From positions 1-48,946 of the forward strand of contig NZ_SCTW01000045.1 in NCBI RefSeq assembly GCF_004322395.1: a stretch of DNA of 48,946 nt, written 5' to 3'. Under the pieces are notes generated by a model. It worked only from the letters and a program-made list of their open reading frames with translations, had not been told where the DNA came from and ran no database searches. Shown here piece by piece: positions 37,343 to 44,211 of this stretch; the stretch's first letter is position 1; each line of letters begins with the position of its first letter. The DNA comes from Methylobacter sp. (GTDB lineage Bacteria; Pseudomonadota; Gammaproteobacteria; Methylococcales; Methylomonadaceae). The position numbers and the translations under genes were made by a program.

Positions 37343-37906
37343 TCAACTGATTATTTCAGTCTGATAGCGAAGAATTCGAATATTTGGAGACCAGTAATCA
37401 GGCAATAACCCGGCTTTTCGCTTTAACTGCCTCAAAAACTGTTCCGGCTCCGGCAATGACTCCCATACCGACGGTAAAAACGTGCCGCGCCGATGCCCTT
37501 CTTCCAAAATCAAGCCGTCAATGCCGGGCTGCAATTGGGATAGTAAATCCTGTTCCGAACTAAACACTACCGGACTCGCGGGCGTGAGTATCGACAAATG
37601 CACATCCAAATCGTCGAACTCATAGGCTTCCAGCGGTGGAAACCTCGGATCTCTAAACGCTGCCGAATACGCATTCTCGGCAATATCGTGGGCAAGCGGT
37701 CTGATCGGCTCTAACATGCCGATACAACCGCGCAATTGCTGATTTATTTGTAAGGTAGTAAAGGTGGCACGCAATTCGGTCAATTCTGCCGGATAATCAT
37801 CCAAGTCGACTTTTATCGGCCGACCTGTTTGCAGTCCGTGCCAAATGGAGTCTTTCGCCAAAGTTATTAAGCGTTGCTGATTTATTTCATTCAATGACAT
37901 AAGCAC
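37343..37906 (-). CDS. amrA: AmmeMemoRadiSam system protein A (AMMECR1 domain)
   Basis: A 187-residue AMMECR1-domain protein. Features: FTTLQINQQLRGCIGMLEPI with the invariant LRGCIG, RDPRFPPL, and HLSILTP, GLILEEGHRRGTFLPSVWES near the end. AMMECR1 proteins are conserved from archaea to humans. In bacteria they are often encoded with a MEMO1-like protein and a radical SAM enzyme; the reaction is unknown. Its start overlaps the MEMO1 gene end by 20 nt, so the two are translationally coupled. Confidence 0.93.
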   Translation of the reverse strand: MLMSLNEINQQRLITLAKDSIWHGLQTGRPIKVDLDDYPAELTELRATFTTLQINQQLRGCIGMLEPIRPLAHDIAENAYSAAFRDPRFPPLEAYEFDDLDVHLSILTPASPVVFSSEQDLLSQLQPGIDGLILEEGHRRGTFLPSVWESLPEPEQFLRQLKRKAGLLPDYWSPNIRILRYQTEIIS

Positions 37907-38666
37907 CGTAACCTACCACACGGCTTTTATCGCCCGCCGTATCCCCGGAATTACGCAGATCGACAGTTTTAATTGATAACATTTTTTTCCTGGCCAATTT
38001 CAGCAACCCGCTGACCGGCACTTTACCGCAAGCCGACTCAAAGCCGAGCTGCTCATATTGCAGTTGTTCTATACTCTGGCTGGTCGCTTTATCCATCTGC
38101 TGAGCCGTTGCATAATCATGGTAATGGCTCAGGTCCGAGCTGATTACAACCAGTGTTTCATCGCCGCCCCATAGCGCCTCAAGCACTTGGCTGACTTGCT
38201 CCGGCGACGCTTCGCCTGCAACGATGGGTACGATTTTAAAGTTATCCAGCACTTCCTGTAAAAAAGGCAGATGCACTTCCAGACTATGCTCATAGGTATG
38301 AGCTTGCTCAATGTATTCGACAAAAGGCAGTTTCACTATAGCCTGCACTGCCGACTGATCTACCAGAACCTTACCCAAAGGCGTGGTGAATGTTTCTGAT
38401 CTGCTCACCGCCAAACCCCTGAAAGCAACCCGGTGCGAAGGACCGATCAGCACGACACGGGTTATTTTATCATGAGCATTTTTTAAGCTTGCATAAGCGC
38501 TTGCCGCGATCGGGCCGGAATAAATATAACCGGCATGAGGCACAATCATAGCTTTGGGGATTTTTTGATGGATTTCAGCAGCATTCAAAAACCGATCCAG
38601 CATCAGATGGAGCTGCTCTGGATTTGCAGGGTAAAAAGAACCTGCTACAGCGGGTTGTCTAGTCAT
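37887..38666 (-). CDS. amrB: AmmeMemoRadiSam system protein B (MEMO1 family)
   Basis: A 259-residue MEMO1-like protein, related in fold to extradiol dioxygenases. Conserved metal-site stretches are present: RQPAVAGSFYPANP at the start, MIVPHAGYIYSGP (His49 region), VLIGPSHRV, YEHSLEVHLPFLQ and VVISSDLSHYH. It is cotranscribed with the AMMECR1-domain gene and divergent from the radical SAM member. Confidence 0.94.
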   Translation of the reverse strand: MTRQPAVAGSFYPANPEQLHLMLDRFLNAAEIHQKIPKAMIVPHAGYIYSGPIAASAYASLKNAHDKITRVVLIGPSHRVAFRGLAVSRSETFTTPLGKVLVDQSAVQAIVKLPFVEYIEQAHTYEHSLEVHLPFLQEVLDNFKIVPIVAGEASPEQVSQVLEALWGGDETLVVISSDLSHYHDYATAQQMDKATSQSIEQLQYEQLGFESACGKVPVSGLLKLARKKMLSIKTVDLRNSGDTAGDKSRVVGYGAYVIE

Positions 38667-39046
38667 TTAGCATGTCCTGTTATTTAATCCGTACAACTGT
38701 ATGGAACAGAGCAACGGATTAGAGATAACTTCTGCGGGATAAGTCATTTTCGGAAAAACTCTGATGGCGGCTCTGATGTCTCAGACCGTAAGATAGTAAC
38801 ACTTAATTGTTACCGGGTTATTAATAAATCATTCTGGTACAAAACGCCTTTTTCAATGGCCCGAAATAATAGAGTCAACGCCATCCGATAGCCATACGTA
38901 TCATTACTTACATGTACGAAAATCATTTATTTTATTCTGTCGATAAGTCATGCTAGAAAATGAACATCTTAATCGCAATATCGATAATTTGCCCTGTTGT
39001 TGCATGAGCAAATCGGCGATTAATCAGTGAAATCGGGAGAATGATG
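38667..39046. other. Divergent control region of the AmmeMemoRadiSam genes
   Basis: These 380 nt separate the MEMO1-like gene (-) and the radical SAM gene (+). The inverted repeat GTAAC-N8-GTTAC at 38796-38813 could be an operator for a shared regulator. No gene or RNA is recognised. CGGGAG at 39034-39039 is the ribosome-binding site for the radical SAM gene. Confidence 0.35.
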
Positions 39047-40132
39047 ATGACTGAATTTATTAGCAAAGACACCGTAAAAACCCGCTACTGGCATGTCCTG
39101 AAAGACGGCCGCATACAATGCGACCTCTGCCCCAGGTTTTGTAAATTGCACACCGGCCAGCGCGGCCTGTGTTTTGTCAGGCAGAATCTGGACGATCAGA
39201 TCGTGATGACCAGTTACGGACGTTCCAGCGGCTTTGCGATTGACCCTATCGAAAAGAAACCGCTGAACCATTTTCTACCCGGCACTTCGGTATTTTCTTT
39301 CGGCACCGCCGGCTGCAACCTGGCCTGCAATTTTTGCCAGAACTGGGACATCAGCAAATCACGGGAAATGGACACCCTGATGAGCAAGGCATCGCCCGAT
39401 GCAATTGCACAGGCGGCACGAGATAACGGTTGCCACAGCGTCGCTTATACCTATAACGATCCGGTGGTTTTCCATGAATATGCGATCGATACCGCCCAAG
39501 CCTGCCGGGACCTGGGCATAAAATCGGTCGCGGTATCCGCAGGCTATGTTTGCGCGGAGCCTAGAGCCGAGTTTTATCAATATATGGATGCGGCCAATAT
39601 TGATTTAAAAGCCTTTACCGAGCATTTTTATTACAAAATTGCCGGCGGGCATCTGGATCCGGTATTGGAAACGATTAAATATATCAAACATGAAACATCG
39701 GTCTGGCTGGAGCTAACCACGCTGATCATTCCTGACGAGAACGATTCGGAAGCAGAGTTGGAAGCCATGACCCAATGGGTCATCGAGAATCTGGGGCCGG
39801 ATGTGCCGATGCACTTTACTGCGTTTCACCCGGACTGGAAAATGCGCAACAAGCCCTCCACTCCGCTTTCATCGTTATTGCTGGCCCGGCAGATCGCGTT
39901 AAAAAACGGGATACGTTATGCCTATGTCGGCAATGTGCATGACAAAGCCGAACAGAGCACCTATTGCCACAGTTGCAAGAAGCTGCTGATAGGCCGAGAT
40001 TGGTATGAATTGTCCGACTGGAATCTGGACGCGTCAGGGAATTGCCGCTTTTGCGGCGAACATTGTGCGGGGGTATTCGCTCCAAAACCGGGGAACTGGG
40101 GAGCTAAACGAAAAGCGGTTGCTATGGGATGA
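39047..40132 (+). CDS. amrS: AmmeMemoRadiSam system radical SAM enzyme
   Basis: A 361-residue radical SAM protein. The cluster motif is CNLACNFCQNW (Cys90, Cys94, Cys97). An N-terminal CDLCPRFC (Cys25, Cys28, Cys32) and C-terminal Cys pairs (CHSCKK, CRFCGEHC) suggest a zinc or second metal site. The family resembles pyruvate formate-lyase activators, and its substrate is unknown. Three ATGs occur in a row at 39041, 39044 and 39047; the last is best spaced (7 nt) from CGGGAG. All three AmmeMemoRadiSam parts are present here, split across a divergent promoter. Confidence 0.95.
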   Translation: MTEFISKDTVKTRYWHVLKDGRIQCDLCPRFCKLHTGQRGLCFVRQNLDDQIVMTSYGRSSGFAIDPIEKKPLNHFLPGTSVFSFGTAGCNLACNFCQNWDISKSREMDTLMSKASPDAIAQAARDNGCHSVAYTYNDPVVFHEYAIDTAQACRDLGIKSVAVSAGYVCAEPRAEFYQYMDAANIDLKAFTEHFYYKIAGGHLDPVLETIKYIKHETSVWLELTTLIIPDENDSEAELEAMTQWVIENLGPDVPMHFTAFHPDWKMRNKPSTPLSSLLLARQIALKNGIRYAYVGNVHDKAEQSTYCHSCKKLLIGRDWYELSDWNLDASGNCRFCGEHCAGVFAPKPGNWGAKRKAVAMG

Positions 40133-40181
40133 TGAAATGAAGCTCAATTAGTTACTGATGTTACGCATGCGCATGATAAAA

Positions 40182-40522
40182 AGTGTCGTCCACGAAAGAC
40201 ACGAAAATATTTAAAATACCTCGTTCCCACACTCCGGCACTCATCGTTATACACAAGTCTCTGCGGGCTGTCGTCATTTCGAAAGTCCCTGACCTGGCGT
40301 TAGGTGAGAAACGTGCCGATAGGCAGACCTTCCAGGTTTTAAAAACCTGGAAGGTCTAACCGGCAACGTTCCGAACAGGCGGGACGTTTCGAACGGAGCC
40401 TGTCCTAAGCGTAGACGATGGCTTATCTTGGAGTATGTGAATGAATGCCGGGTATGACGCTGTCCGCGACAAATCTACAGCTGATATTTTTTCGTGTCTT
40501 TCGTGCTTTTCGTGGACAATAC
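40182..40522. mobile_element. Miniature inverted-repeat element (about 340 bp) without coding capacity
   Basis: The left end, GTCCACGAAAGACACGAAAA, reappears inverted at the right end (TTTTTTCGTGTCTTTCGTGC, then TTTTCGTGGAC). The interior carries the palindrome AGACCTTCCAGG...CCTGGAAGGTCT at 40325-40357. A partial copy of the right half is at 1-310. No transposase is encoded. It lies between the convergent radical SAM and slipin genes. An ACTGATGTTACGC motif (40153-40165), the end sequence of the other MITE family, sits just outside. Confidence 0.6.
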
Positions 40523-40538
40523 GTAAGCCCTATTCCGC

Positions 40539-41705
40539 TCAATAAAGCGATTTGCTCCGCTCAGTCAAGCGAACCATATCATTCATCACGCCCTCCAAGC
40601 CGCCGTAAACATTCAGCGTATTGATCCGGCCGGTGATTTTTTCCAATATCTCCAGCTCTTTTAACCGCAACAACACGGGGTTGCCTTCCATGACTTTCGC
40701 GGTGTTATGCAAAGAGCGCGTGGCCTGGGTTTCTTCCTGACGCTTGATTAAATTCGCTTCGGCGAGTTTTTGCGCCTCAACCACTTGGGTCAATATCGCT
40801 TTCATTTCACCGGGCAAGACAATATCGCGCGCTCCGACGGTTTTTACTTCAATGCCATAAACGGCCGCTTTTTCAGAAACAATCGCTAACACCTGCGTGT
40901 TCAAGGAGTTTTTATCGGCCAACAACTCATCCAACGTTTGCGTGCTGACAACGGTTCGCAACGCCAATTGCAATTCGCGGTACAAATAATCCTTGGCATC
41001 GGCCAACTCGGCTTTAACCACTTCGGCTTGTTTAATCTGCCAGGTTGCCGACAAATTCACCCGTAAACTCACGCGGTCTTTAGTCAAAATTTCCTGGCCA
41101 TTGACTTCCATGTTTTGCAATCGGCCATCGAATAACGTCACGGCGATATTGCGATTAAACCTCCACCAAACATGCGTGCCCGACTTTAATGTCGCGACCG
41201 TTTCTCCGTCCACCGTCAAAAAACCCAGGTGATTTTCCGGCACTGTCGCTACGACTATCGCTCTCAAAGCGGCACACCGCAACATATCTTCTTTGGCATT
41301 CGCCAACAAGGCCGCCAATTTTTTGGGTACGGTAAAGTCCTGGCTGATGTCCAGCTTATCTACATGTATCTCTTGCTGAGTTTTCCAGTAAGCGCCGCGT
41401 TGTCCGGGAGCTTTTATGTCTTTTAGAACATTTTTTTGATAAACCAGACCGACTTCCTGCTCGCCTGTTTCCCATTGCGTCAGCACCTCGGCGAACGCAT
41501 CCGGATGTAATTGGGCCAAGTGCAGCAAGTCTTTGTCAATCTCTTCCTGTAAAGTATTGGTCAGGGTGACTATATGAACGTGGTATTGATCGAACCAATC
41601 CCAAAATCTATAGACACCGGCGGATAATATTTTTGAAAATTGCCGCTCTTTGAACAACAAACCTTTTTGCGTTTCCGCGATGATTATTTTTTTGATTAAA
41701 CGCAT
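40539..41705 (-). CDS. Slipin (SPFH/Band 7 family) protein of the rtc locus
   Basis: A 388-residue SPFH protein. The N-terminal region (IIIAETQKGLLFKERQFSKIL) is followed by a Band 7 domain (about 140-310: FTVPKKLAALL, LTKDRVSLRVNLSATWQI, YRELQLALRTVVSTQTLDEL, VKTVGARDIVLPGEMK) and a coiled-coil tail with EAQKLAEANLIKRQEE. There is no long N-terminal membrane helix. The ATG at 41705 has a perfect AAGGAGG 6 nt upstream. It lies in the same direction as rtcB, separated by 775 nt of structured RNA. SPFH proteins scaffold membrane assemblies; a link with RNA repair is suggested by the locus and not shown by sequence. Confidence 0.85.
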   Translation of the reverse strand: MRLIKKIIIAETQKGLLFKERQFSKILSAGVYRFWDWFDQYHVHIVTLTNTLQEEIDKDLLHLAQLHPDAFAEVLTQWETGEQEVGLVYQKNVLKDIKAPGQRGAYWKTQQEIHVDKLDISQDFTVPKKLAALLANAKEDMLRCAALRAIVVATVPENHLGFLTVDGETVATLKSGTHVWWRFNRNIAVTLFDGRLQNMEVNGQEILTKDRVSLRVNLSATWQIKQAEVVKAELADAKDYLYRELQLALRTVVSTQTLDELLADKNSLNTQVLAIVSEKAAVYGIEVKTVGARDIVLPGEMKAILTQVVEAQKLAEANLIKRQEETQATRSLHNTAKVMEGNPVLLRLKELEILEKITGRINTLNVYGGLEGVMNDMVRLTERSKSLY

Positions 41706-41730
41706 TGTTACCTCCTTAAAATTAAAGTGA

Positions 41731-41933
41731 TAAAGCCTCCGCACAGCCACCGGCTCCAAGCTTTATGGCGAGCGGGCAAACCCACGCCAGCTGTTTGCGC
41801 ACCCGTCAGACCCGGCCCAAAGGCGTTGTCTGTGCTGATGTCCGGCGACCGTGACGTGACGACAGACCAACCGCATCTGCTACACGCAACCGCCGCCTTC
41901 AATCGGGAGGCCCTATCTGATGCCCTTTCGGGC
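41731..41933 (-). ncRNA. Structured RNA leader between the tRNA-like modules and slipin
   Basis: Four stems can be drawn by eye. GCCC-TTTC-GGGC is at 41922-41933. A stem of GTTGTCTGT (41825-41833) with ACAGAC-CAAC (41862-41871) has one bulge. GCAAAC (about 41776-41781) pairs with GTTTGC (about 41793-41798). The nested hairpin TAAAGC...AGCC/GGCT...GCTTTA spans 41731-41765. All stems are self-complementary on the minus strand, in the slipin 5' leader. No Rfam family is recognised. Whether it is one RNA or several is open. Confidence 0.5.
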
Positions 41934-41946
41934 TTTGCTTTTCAAG

Positions 41947-41963
41947 CTACCTTGGCAGGGTAG
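41947..41963 (-). ncRNA. Free-standing hairpin resembling a tRNA-Gly(GCC) anticodon arm
   Basis: On the minus strand this reads CTACC-CTGCCAA-GGTAG: exactly a 5-bp stem and a 7-nt loop. Loop positions match an anticodon loop (C32, U33, anticodon GCC, A37, A38). The arm of gammaproteobacterial tRNA-Gly(GCC) has a loop of TTGCCAA and a stem ending in ACC/GGT. It begins one nucleotide after the 3' end of the second tRNA-like module. Confidence 0.5.
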
Positions 41964-41964
41964 T

Positions 41965-42037
41965 TTCACTAGCCGGATTCGAACCGGCTACACACTGATT
42001 AATAGTCAGTTGCTCTACCAGATTGAGCTATAGTGAA
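41965..42037 (-). tRNA. tRNA-like RNA B, anticodon AUU (tRNA-Asn-like), no encoded CCA
   Basis: A full 73-nt cloverleaf. The acceptor TTCACTA/TAGTGAA is seven perfect pairs. TA lies at positions 8-9. The D-arm is GCTC/GAGC with a GG-containing loop, and the anticodon arm is ACTGA-CTATTAA-TCAGT (anticodon ATT at 42003-42001). A 5-nt variable loop and a T-arm GCCGG-TTCGAAT-CCGGC follow. The anticodon AUU (A34) is not used for bacterial Asn, which is read by GUU. No CCA is encoded (ACTA follows), unlike most gammaproteobacterial tRNA genes. It abuts the next module directly. It lies inside the rtcB-slipin unit on the same strand, which argues for an operon-specific mimic. Confidence 0.8.
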
Positions 42038-42108
42038 GCTGCCAGTTGGATTCGAACCAACGACCTACCGATAATCTCGGTTGCTCTACCGGGCTGAGCT
42101 ATGGCAGC
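42038..42108 (-). tRNA. tRNA-like RNA A with shortened anticodon loop, no discriminator or CCA
   Basis: A 71-nt cloverleaf. The acceptor GCTGCCA/TGGCAGC is seven perfect pairs. TA and the D-arm GCTC-AGCCCGGTA-GAGC follow. The anticodon arm is ACCGA-GATTA-TCGGT, leaving only a 5-nt loop (or a 4-bp stem with the 7-nt loop AGATTAT). The variable loop is 5 nt and the T-arm is GTTGG-TTCGAAT-CCAAC. The last acceptor base is followed immediately by the first base of tRNA-like B, so there is no separate discriminator or CCA. A U33 with a normal triplet is absent, so it probably cannot decode. The stems are too regular to be a decayed relic. Confidence 0.75.
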
Positions 42109-42112
42109 GTTA

Positions 42113-42209
42113 TTTGACACCGTCTCAACACCGATACGCAGATTGCCTACAAGGTTTGCGTCAGTCAGGCGTTCTGAACCTGATCCGCTGGTGTTGTTGG
42201 TATGTCAAA
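42113..42209 (-). ncRNA. Candidate three-way-junction RNA preceding the tRNA-like modules
   Basis: Outer stem TTTGACA (42113-42119) with TGTCAAA (42203-42209), then AACACC (42127-42132) with GGTGTT (42190-42195). Inside on the minus strand are two hairpins: TCAGG-N9-CCTGA, and ACGCA...TGCGT with an inner CCT/AGG. It ends 4 nt before tRNA-like A. It does not fold as a tRNA and matches no family I know. Confidence 0.45.
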
Positions 42210-42218
42210 TTCTTGTTT

Positions 42219-42244
42219 GCGTTGCCTATGCTTTGCGGCAACGC
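42219..42244. repeat. Hairpin downstream of rtcB
   Basis: GCGTTGCC (42219-42226) pairs with GGCAACGC (42237-42244) around a 10-nt loop. On the minus strand no U tract follows, so it is more likely a processing or stability element than a terminator. Confidence 0.45.
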
Positions 42245-42300
42245 CGAATATATTTATCCTAAAAAATCAATTGGAACGTGTGGAAACCGTTCGTACTGAG

Positions 42301-42400
42301 CCCTCTCCAGCGGGAGAGGGTTGGGTGAGGGGAAATCAAAATCAAGGAAAAATGCTTGTTTTTATCCCCTCATCCCAACCTTCTCCCTGAGGGAGAAGGA
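42301..42400. repeat. About 100-bp imperfect palindromic repeat after rtcB
   Basis: CCCTCTCC...GGGAGAGGGTTGGGTGAGG on the left is inverted as CCCCTCATCCCAACC...TTCTCCCTGAGGGAGAAGG on the right. GAGAGGGTTGGGTGAGGG-type units are widespread intergenic repeats in proteobacteria. It lies 80 nt after the rtcB stop and could fold in the rtcB message. Confidence 0.65.
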
Positions 42401-42480
42401 GCTCGCAATCTTAAACCCTACCCCTTTCAATAGGCTCAGAGCGAACGGGATTTTAGTGTGCTCAACTGCATGTTTTGGAT

Positions 42481-43704
42481 TTATCCCTTAACACAAACCA
42501 CTTGTTTCAAGGTATGCACGATTTCAACCAAATCCGCCTGCGCCGCCATGACCGCATCAATAGGCTTGTAGGCCGAAGGCGTTTCATCAATCACCGCTTC
42601 ATCTTTACGGCATTCCACACCTGCCGTGGCTTGAATATGCTGGGCCAAAGACACCAGCTTTTTCGCTTGGGTGCGCGACATAACCCGCCCTGCACCGTGG
42701 CTGCAACTACAAAAACTTTCTTCGTTGCCCAAGCCGCGCACGATGAATGATTTGGCGCCCATGCTCCCAGGAATAATGCCCATCTCGCCCAGCTTGGCGC
42801 TGACCGCGCCTTTCCGGGTAACCAGCACGTTTTTATCGTAATGATGCTCGCGGCTGATATAGTTGTGATGGCAGTTCACCGCTTCCAGCTCAGCGCTAAA
42901 CGGTACCGGCAACACATCCCGCATTGCGCTTAACACGTTGTTCATCATGATTACCCGATTAGCCAGCGCAAAATCCTGCGCCCAGCCCACCGCTTCCAGA
43001 TAGTTTTTAAAATGCTCGCTGCCTTCGGGAATGTAGGCCAAATCTTTATCGGGCAGATGGATAAACCAGCGTTCCATATCTTTTTTAGCCAGCTCGATAA
43101 AATGCGTACCGATCCGGTTGCCGACACCGCGCGAACCGCTATGCAGCATCACCCACACCGCATCTGCCTCATCCAGGCAAATCTCGATAAAATGGTTGCC
43201 TGTTCCCAAGGTACCCAAGTGATTCAGGTTGTTGGTGTTTTTCAAGCATGGGTGTTTTTCGCACAAGCGTTGAAAACCCTCGCTTAGCGGCAGCCATGCC
43301 TGCACAACGTCTTCAGGCGCTTGCCCCCAGCTCCCGGTATCGCGTCCTTTAAAATTGGCAACGCGGCCATGCGGCACCCGTTTTTCAATCTCGCTTCGTA
43401 ACGCGGTCAACGAATCGGGCAAATGCGCGGCGGTTAAGCTGGTTTTAGTCGCCATCATGCCGCAGCCTAAATCCACGCCAACGGCAGCAGGAATCACCGC
43501 GCCGACGGTAGGAATGACGCTGCCGATCGTCGCGCCTTTACCCAAATGGACATCGGGCATTACCGCGATCCATTTGTGAATAAACGGCAGCCCGGCGATA
43601 TTCAGCAATTGTTGCCTGGAGTTTTCATCAAAGCTTACGCCGCGTGTCCATGCCTTAATAGGATGTTGGCCTTGTTGGTGTAAGACTTCGTAGGAACTAG
43701 TCAT
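42481..43704 (-). CDS. rtcB: RNA-splicing ligase RtcB
   Basis: A 407-residue protein (E. coli 408) that joins 2',3'-cyclic phosphate or 3'-phosphate RNA ends to 5'-OH ends, using GTP and Mn2+. The guanylylated histidine is His336 (SHGAGRVMSR). Metal ligands are in VDLGCGMMA (Cys), GTGNHFIE and SGSRGVGNR. The C-terminal basic motif is KPIDAVMAAQADLVEIV. The ATG at 43704 (MTSSYEV) is preferred, with AAGGAA about 8 nt upstream; the frame runs open to 43755 through the MITE border. No rtcA is present. It is the first gene of a minus-strand unit ending in slipin, facing the divergent rtcR. Confidence 0.97.
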   Translation of the reverse strand: MTSSYEVLHQQGQHPIKAWTRGVSFDENSRQQLLNIAGLPFIHKWIAVMPDVHLGKGATIGSVIPTVGAVIPAAVGVDLGCGMMATKTSLTAAHLPDSLTALRSEIEKRVPHGRVANFKGRDTGSWGQAPEDVVQAWLPLSEGFQRLCEKHPCLKNTNNLNHLGTLGTGNHFIEICLDEADAVWVMLHSGSRGVGNRIGTHFIELAKKDMERWFIHLPDKDLAYIPEGSEHFKNYLEAVGWAQDFALANRVIMMNNVLSAMRDVLPVPFSAELEAVNCHHNYISREHHYDKNVLVTRKGAVSAKLGEMGIIPGSMGAKSFIVRGLGNEESFCSCSHGAGRVMSRTQAKKLVSLAQHIQATAGVECRKDEAVIDETPSAYKPIDAVMAAQADLVEIVHTLKQVVCVKG

Positions 43705-43730
43705 GGTTGAGATTCCTTGAGTTTGTTTAC

Positions 43731-44137
43731 TAACTGATGTTACGCAGTTAGCCAAAGGAGTCGCTAGTGCGACAGTTATTTGAATCGGGGTCTCGCCCCC
43801 GAGGGCGAGTTACTTTCTTTTGCTCCGCCAAAAGAAAGTAACCAAAGAAAAGGCGGCCCGGTTGCCGCTTGCTTCCTGCGTTCCTCGCTTTCACCGGGGG
43901 TTGCCAGAAGGGCCATCCCTGGCCCTCTGGCAACGCGCTGCATCCATGCAGCGCCCCTACGGGCTGTTCCCGCCGAAAGCTCCGGTACTCGGCGCGGCAT
44001 ACGGGATTCAATCCGTGCTATTGTCACTAACCTTCCGCTCGTTCCCACGCGCTGCGCCACAAGTTGAGCTCATCCTTGCTCTACATCCAGGCAGTGCAAC
44101 AAACAGGATAAAAACTATCTGTCCGTAACATCAGTTA
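43731..44137. mobile_element. MITE-like element (about 410 bp) between the sigma-54 promoter and rtcB
   Basis: Ends are the inverted repeats TAACTGATGTTACG (43731-43744) and CGTAACATCAGTTA (44124-44137). ACTAAC occurs on both outer edges (43729-43734 and 44137-44142), a possible target duplication. The interior has strong palindromes (ACTTTCTTTTG...CAAAAGAAAGT; GGTTGCCAGAAGGGCC...GGCCCTCTGGCAAC; CTGCATCCATGCAG) and no transposase. A related copy, with the interior in the opposite orientation, begins at 48761. Frames across it are repeat-derived. Confidence 0.75.
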
Positions 44138-44153
44138 CTAACGATTTGTTTAC

Positions 44154-44170
44154 AGCAAGGCCTGTGCCAA
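44154..44170 (-). promoter_or_regulatory. Sigma-54 promoter directed toward rtcB
   Basis: On the minus strand: TTGGCAC-AGGCC-TTGCT, a full match to the -24/-12 consensus (TGGCAC-N5-TTGC). Transcription would start near 44142, at the edge of the MITE, giving a leader of about 440 nt before rtcB. A sigma-54 site facing rtcB is expected, since RtcR is a sigma-54 activator. Confidence 0.88.
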
Positions 44171-44211
44171 ATCGCATGCCATTGGCTGGACCACCTTTAA
44201 TCATGAGGGAT

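Noticed and set aside
41708-41963. Short frames on both strands over the slipin leader
   Set aside because: The region is better explained by RNA stems; the frames have no start signals and cross the hairpins.
41965-42108. Treating the two cloverleaves as ordinary tRNA genes
   Set aside because: No encoded CCA, no spacer, an unused AUU anticodon in one, a 5-nt anticodon loop in the other, and a location within an RNA-repair operon all argue against plain decoding tRNAs, though for the AUU module it cannot be ruled out.
42301-42400. CRISPR-like or terminator interpretation of the palindrome after rtcB
   Set aside because: It is a single inverted unit, not a spaced direct-repeat array, and lacks a U tract; it fits a common intergenic repeat.
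43748-44128. Several 87-102 codon frames on both strands between rtcB and rtcR
   Set aside because: They lie in a palindromic MITE-like element. Frames open on both strands and proline/arginine-rich products are typical of repeat sequence.
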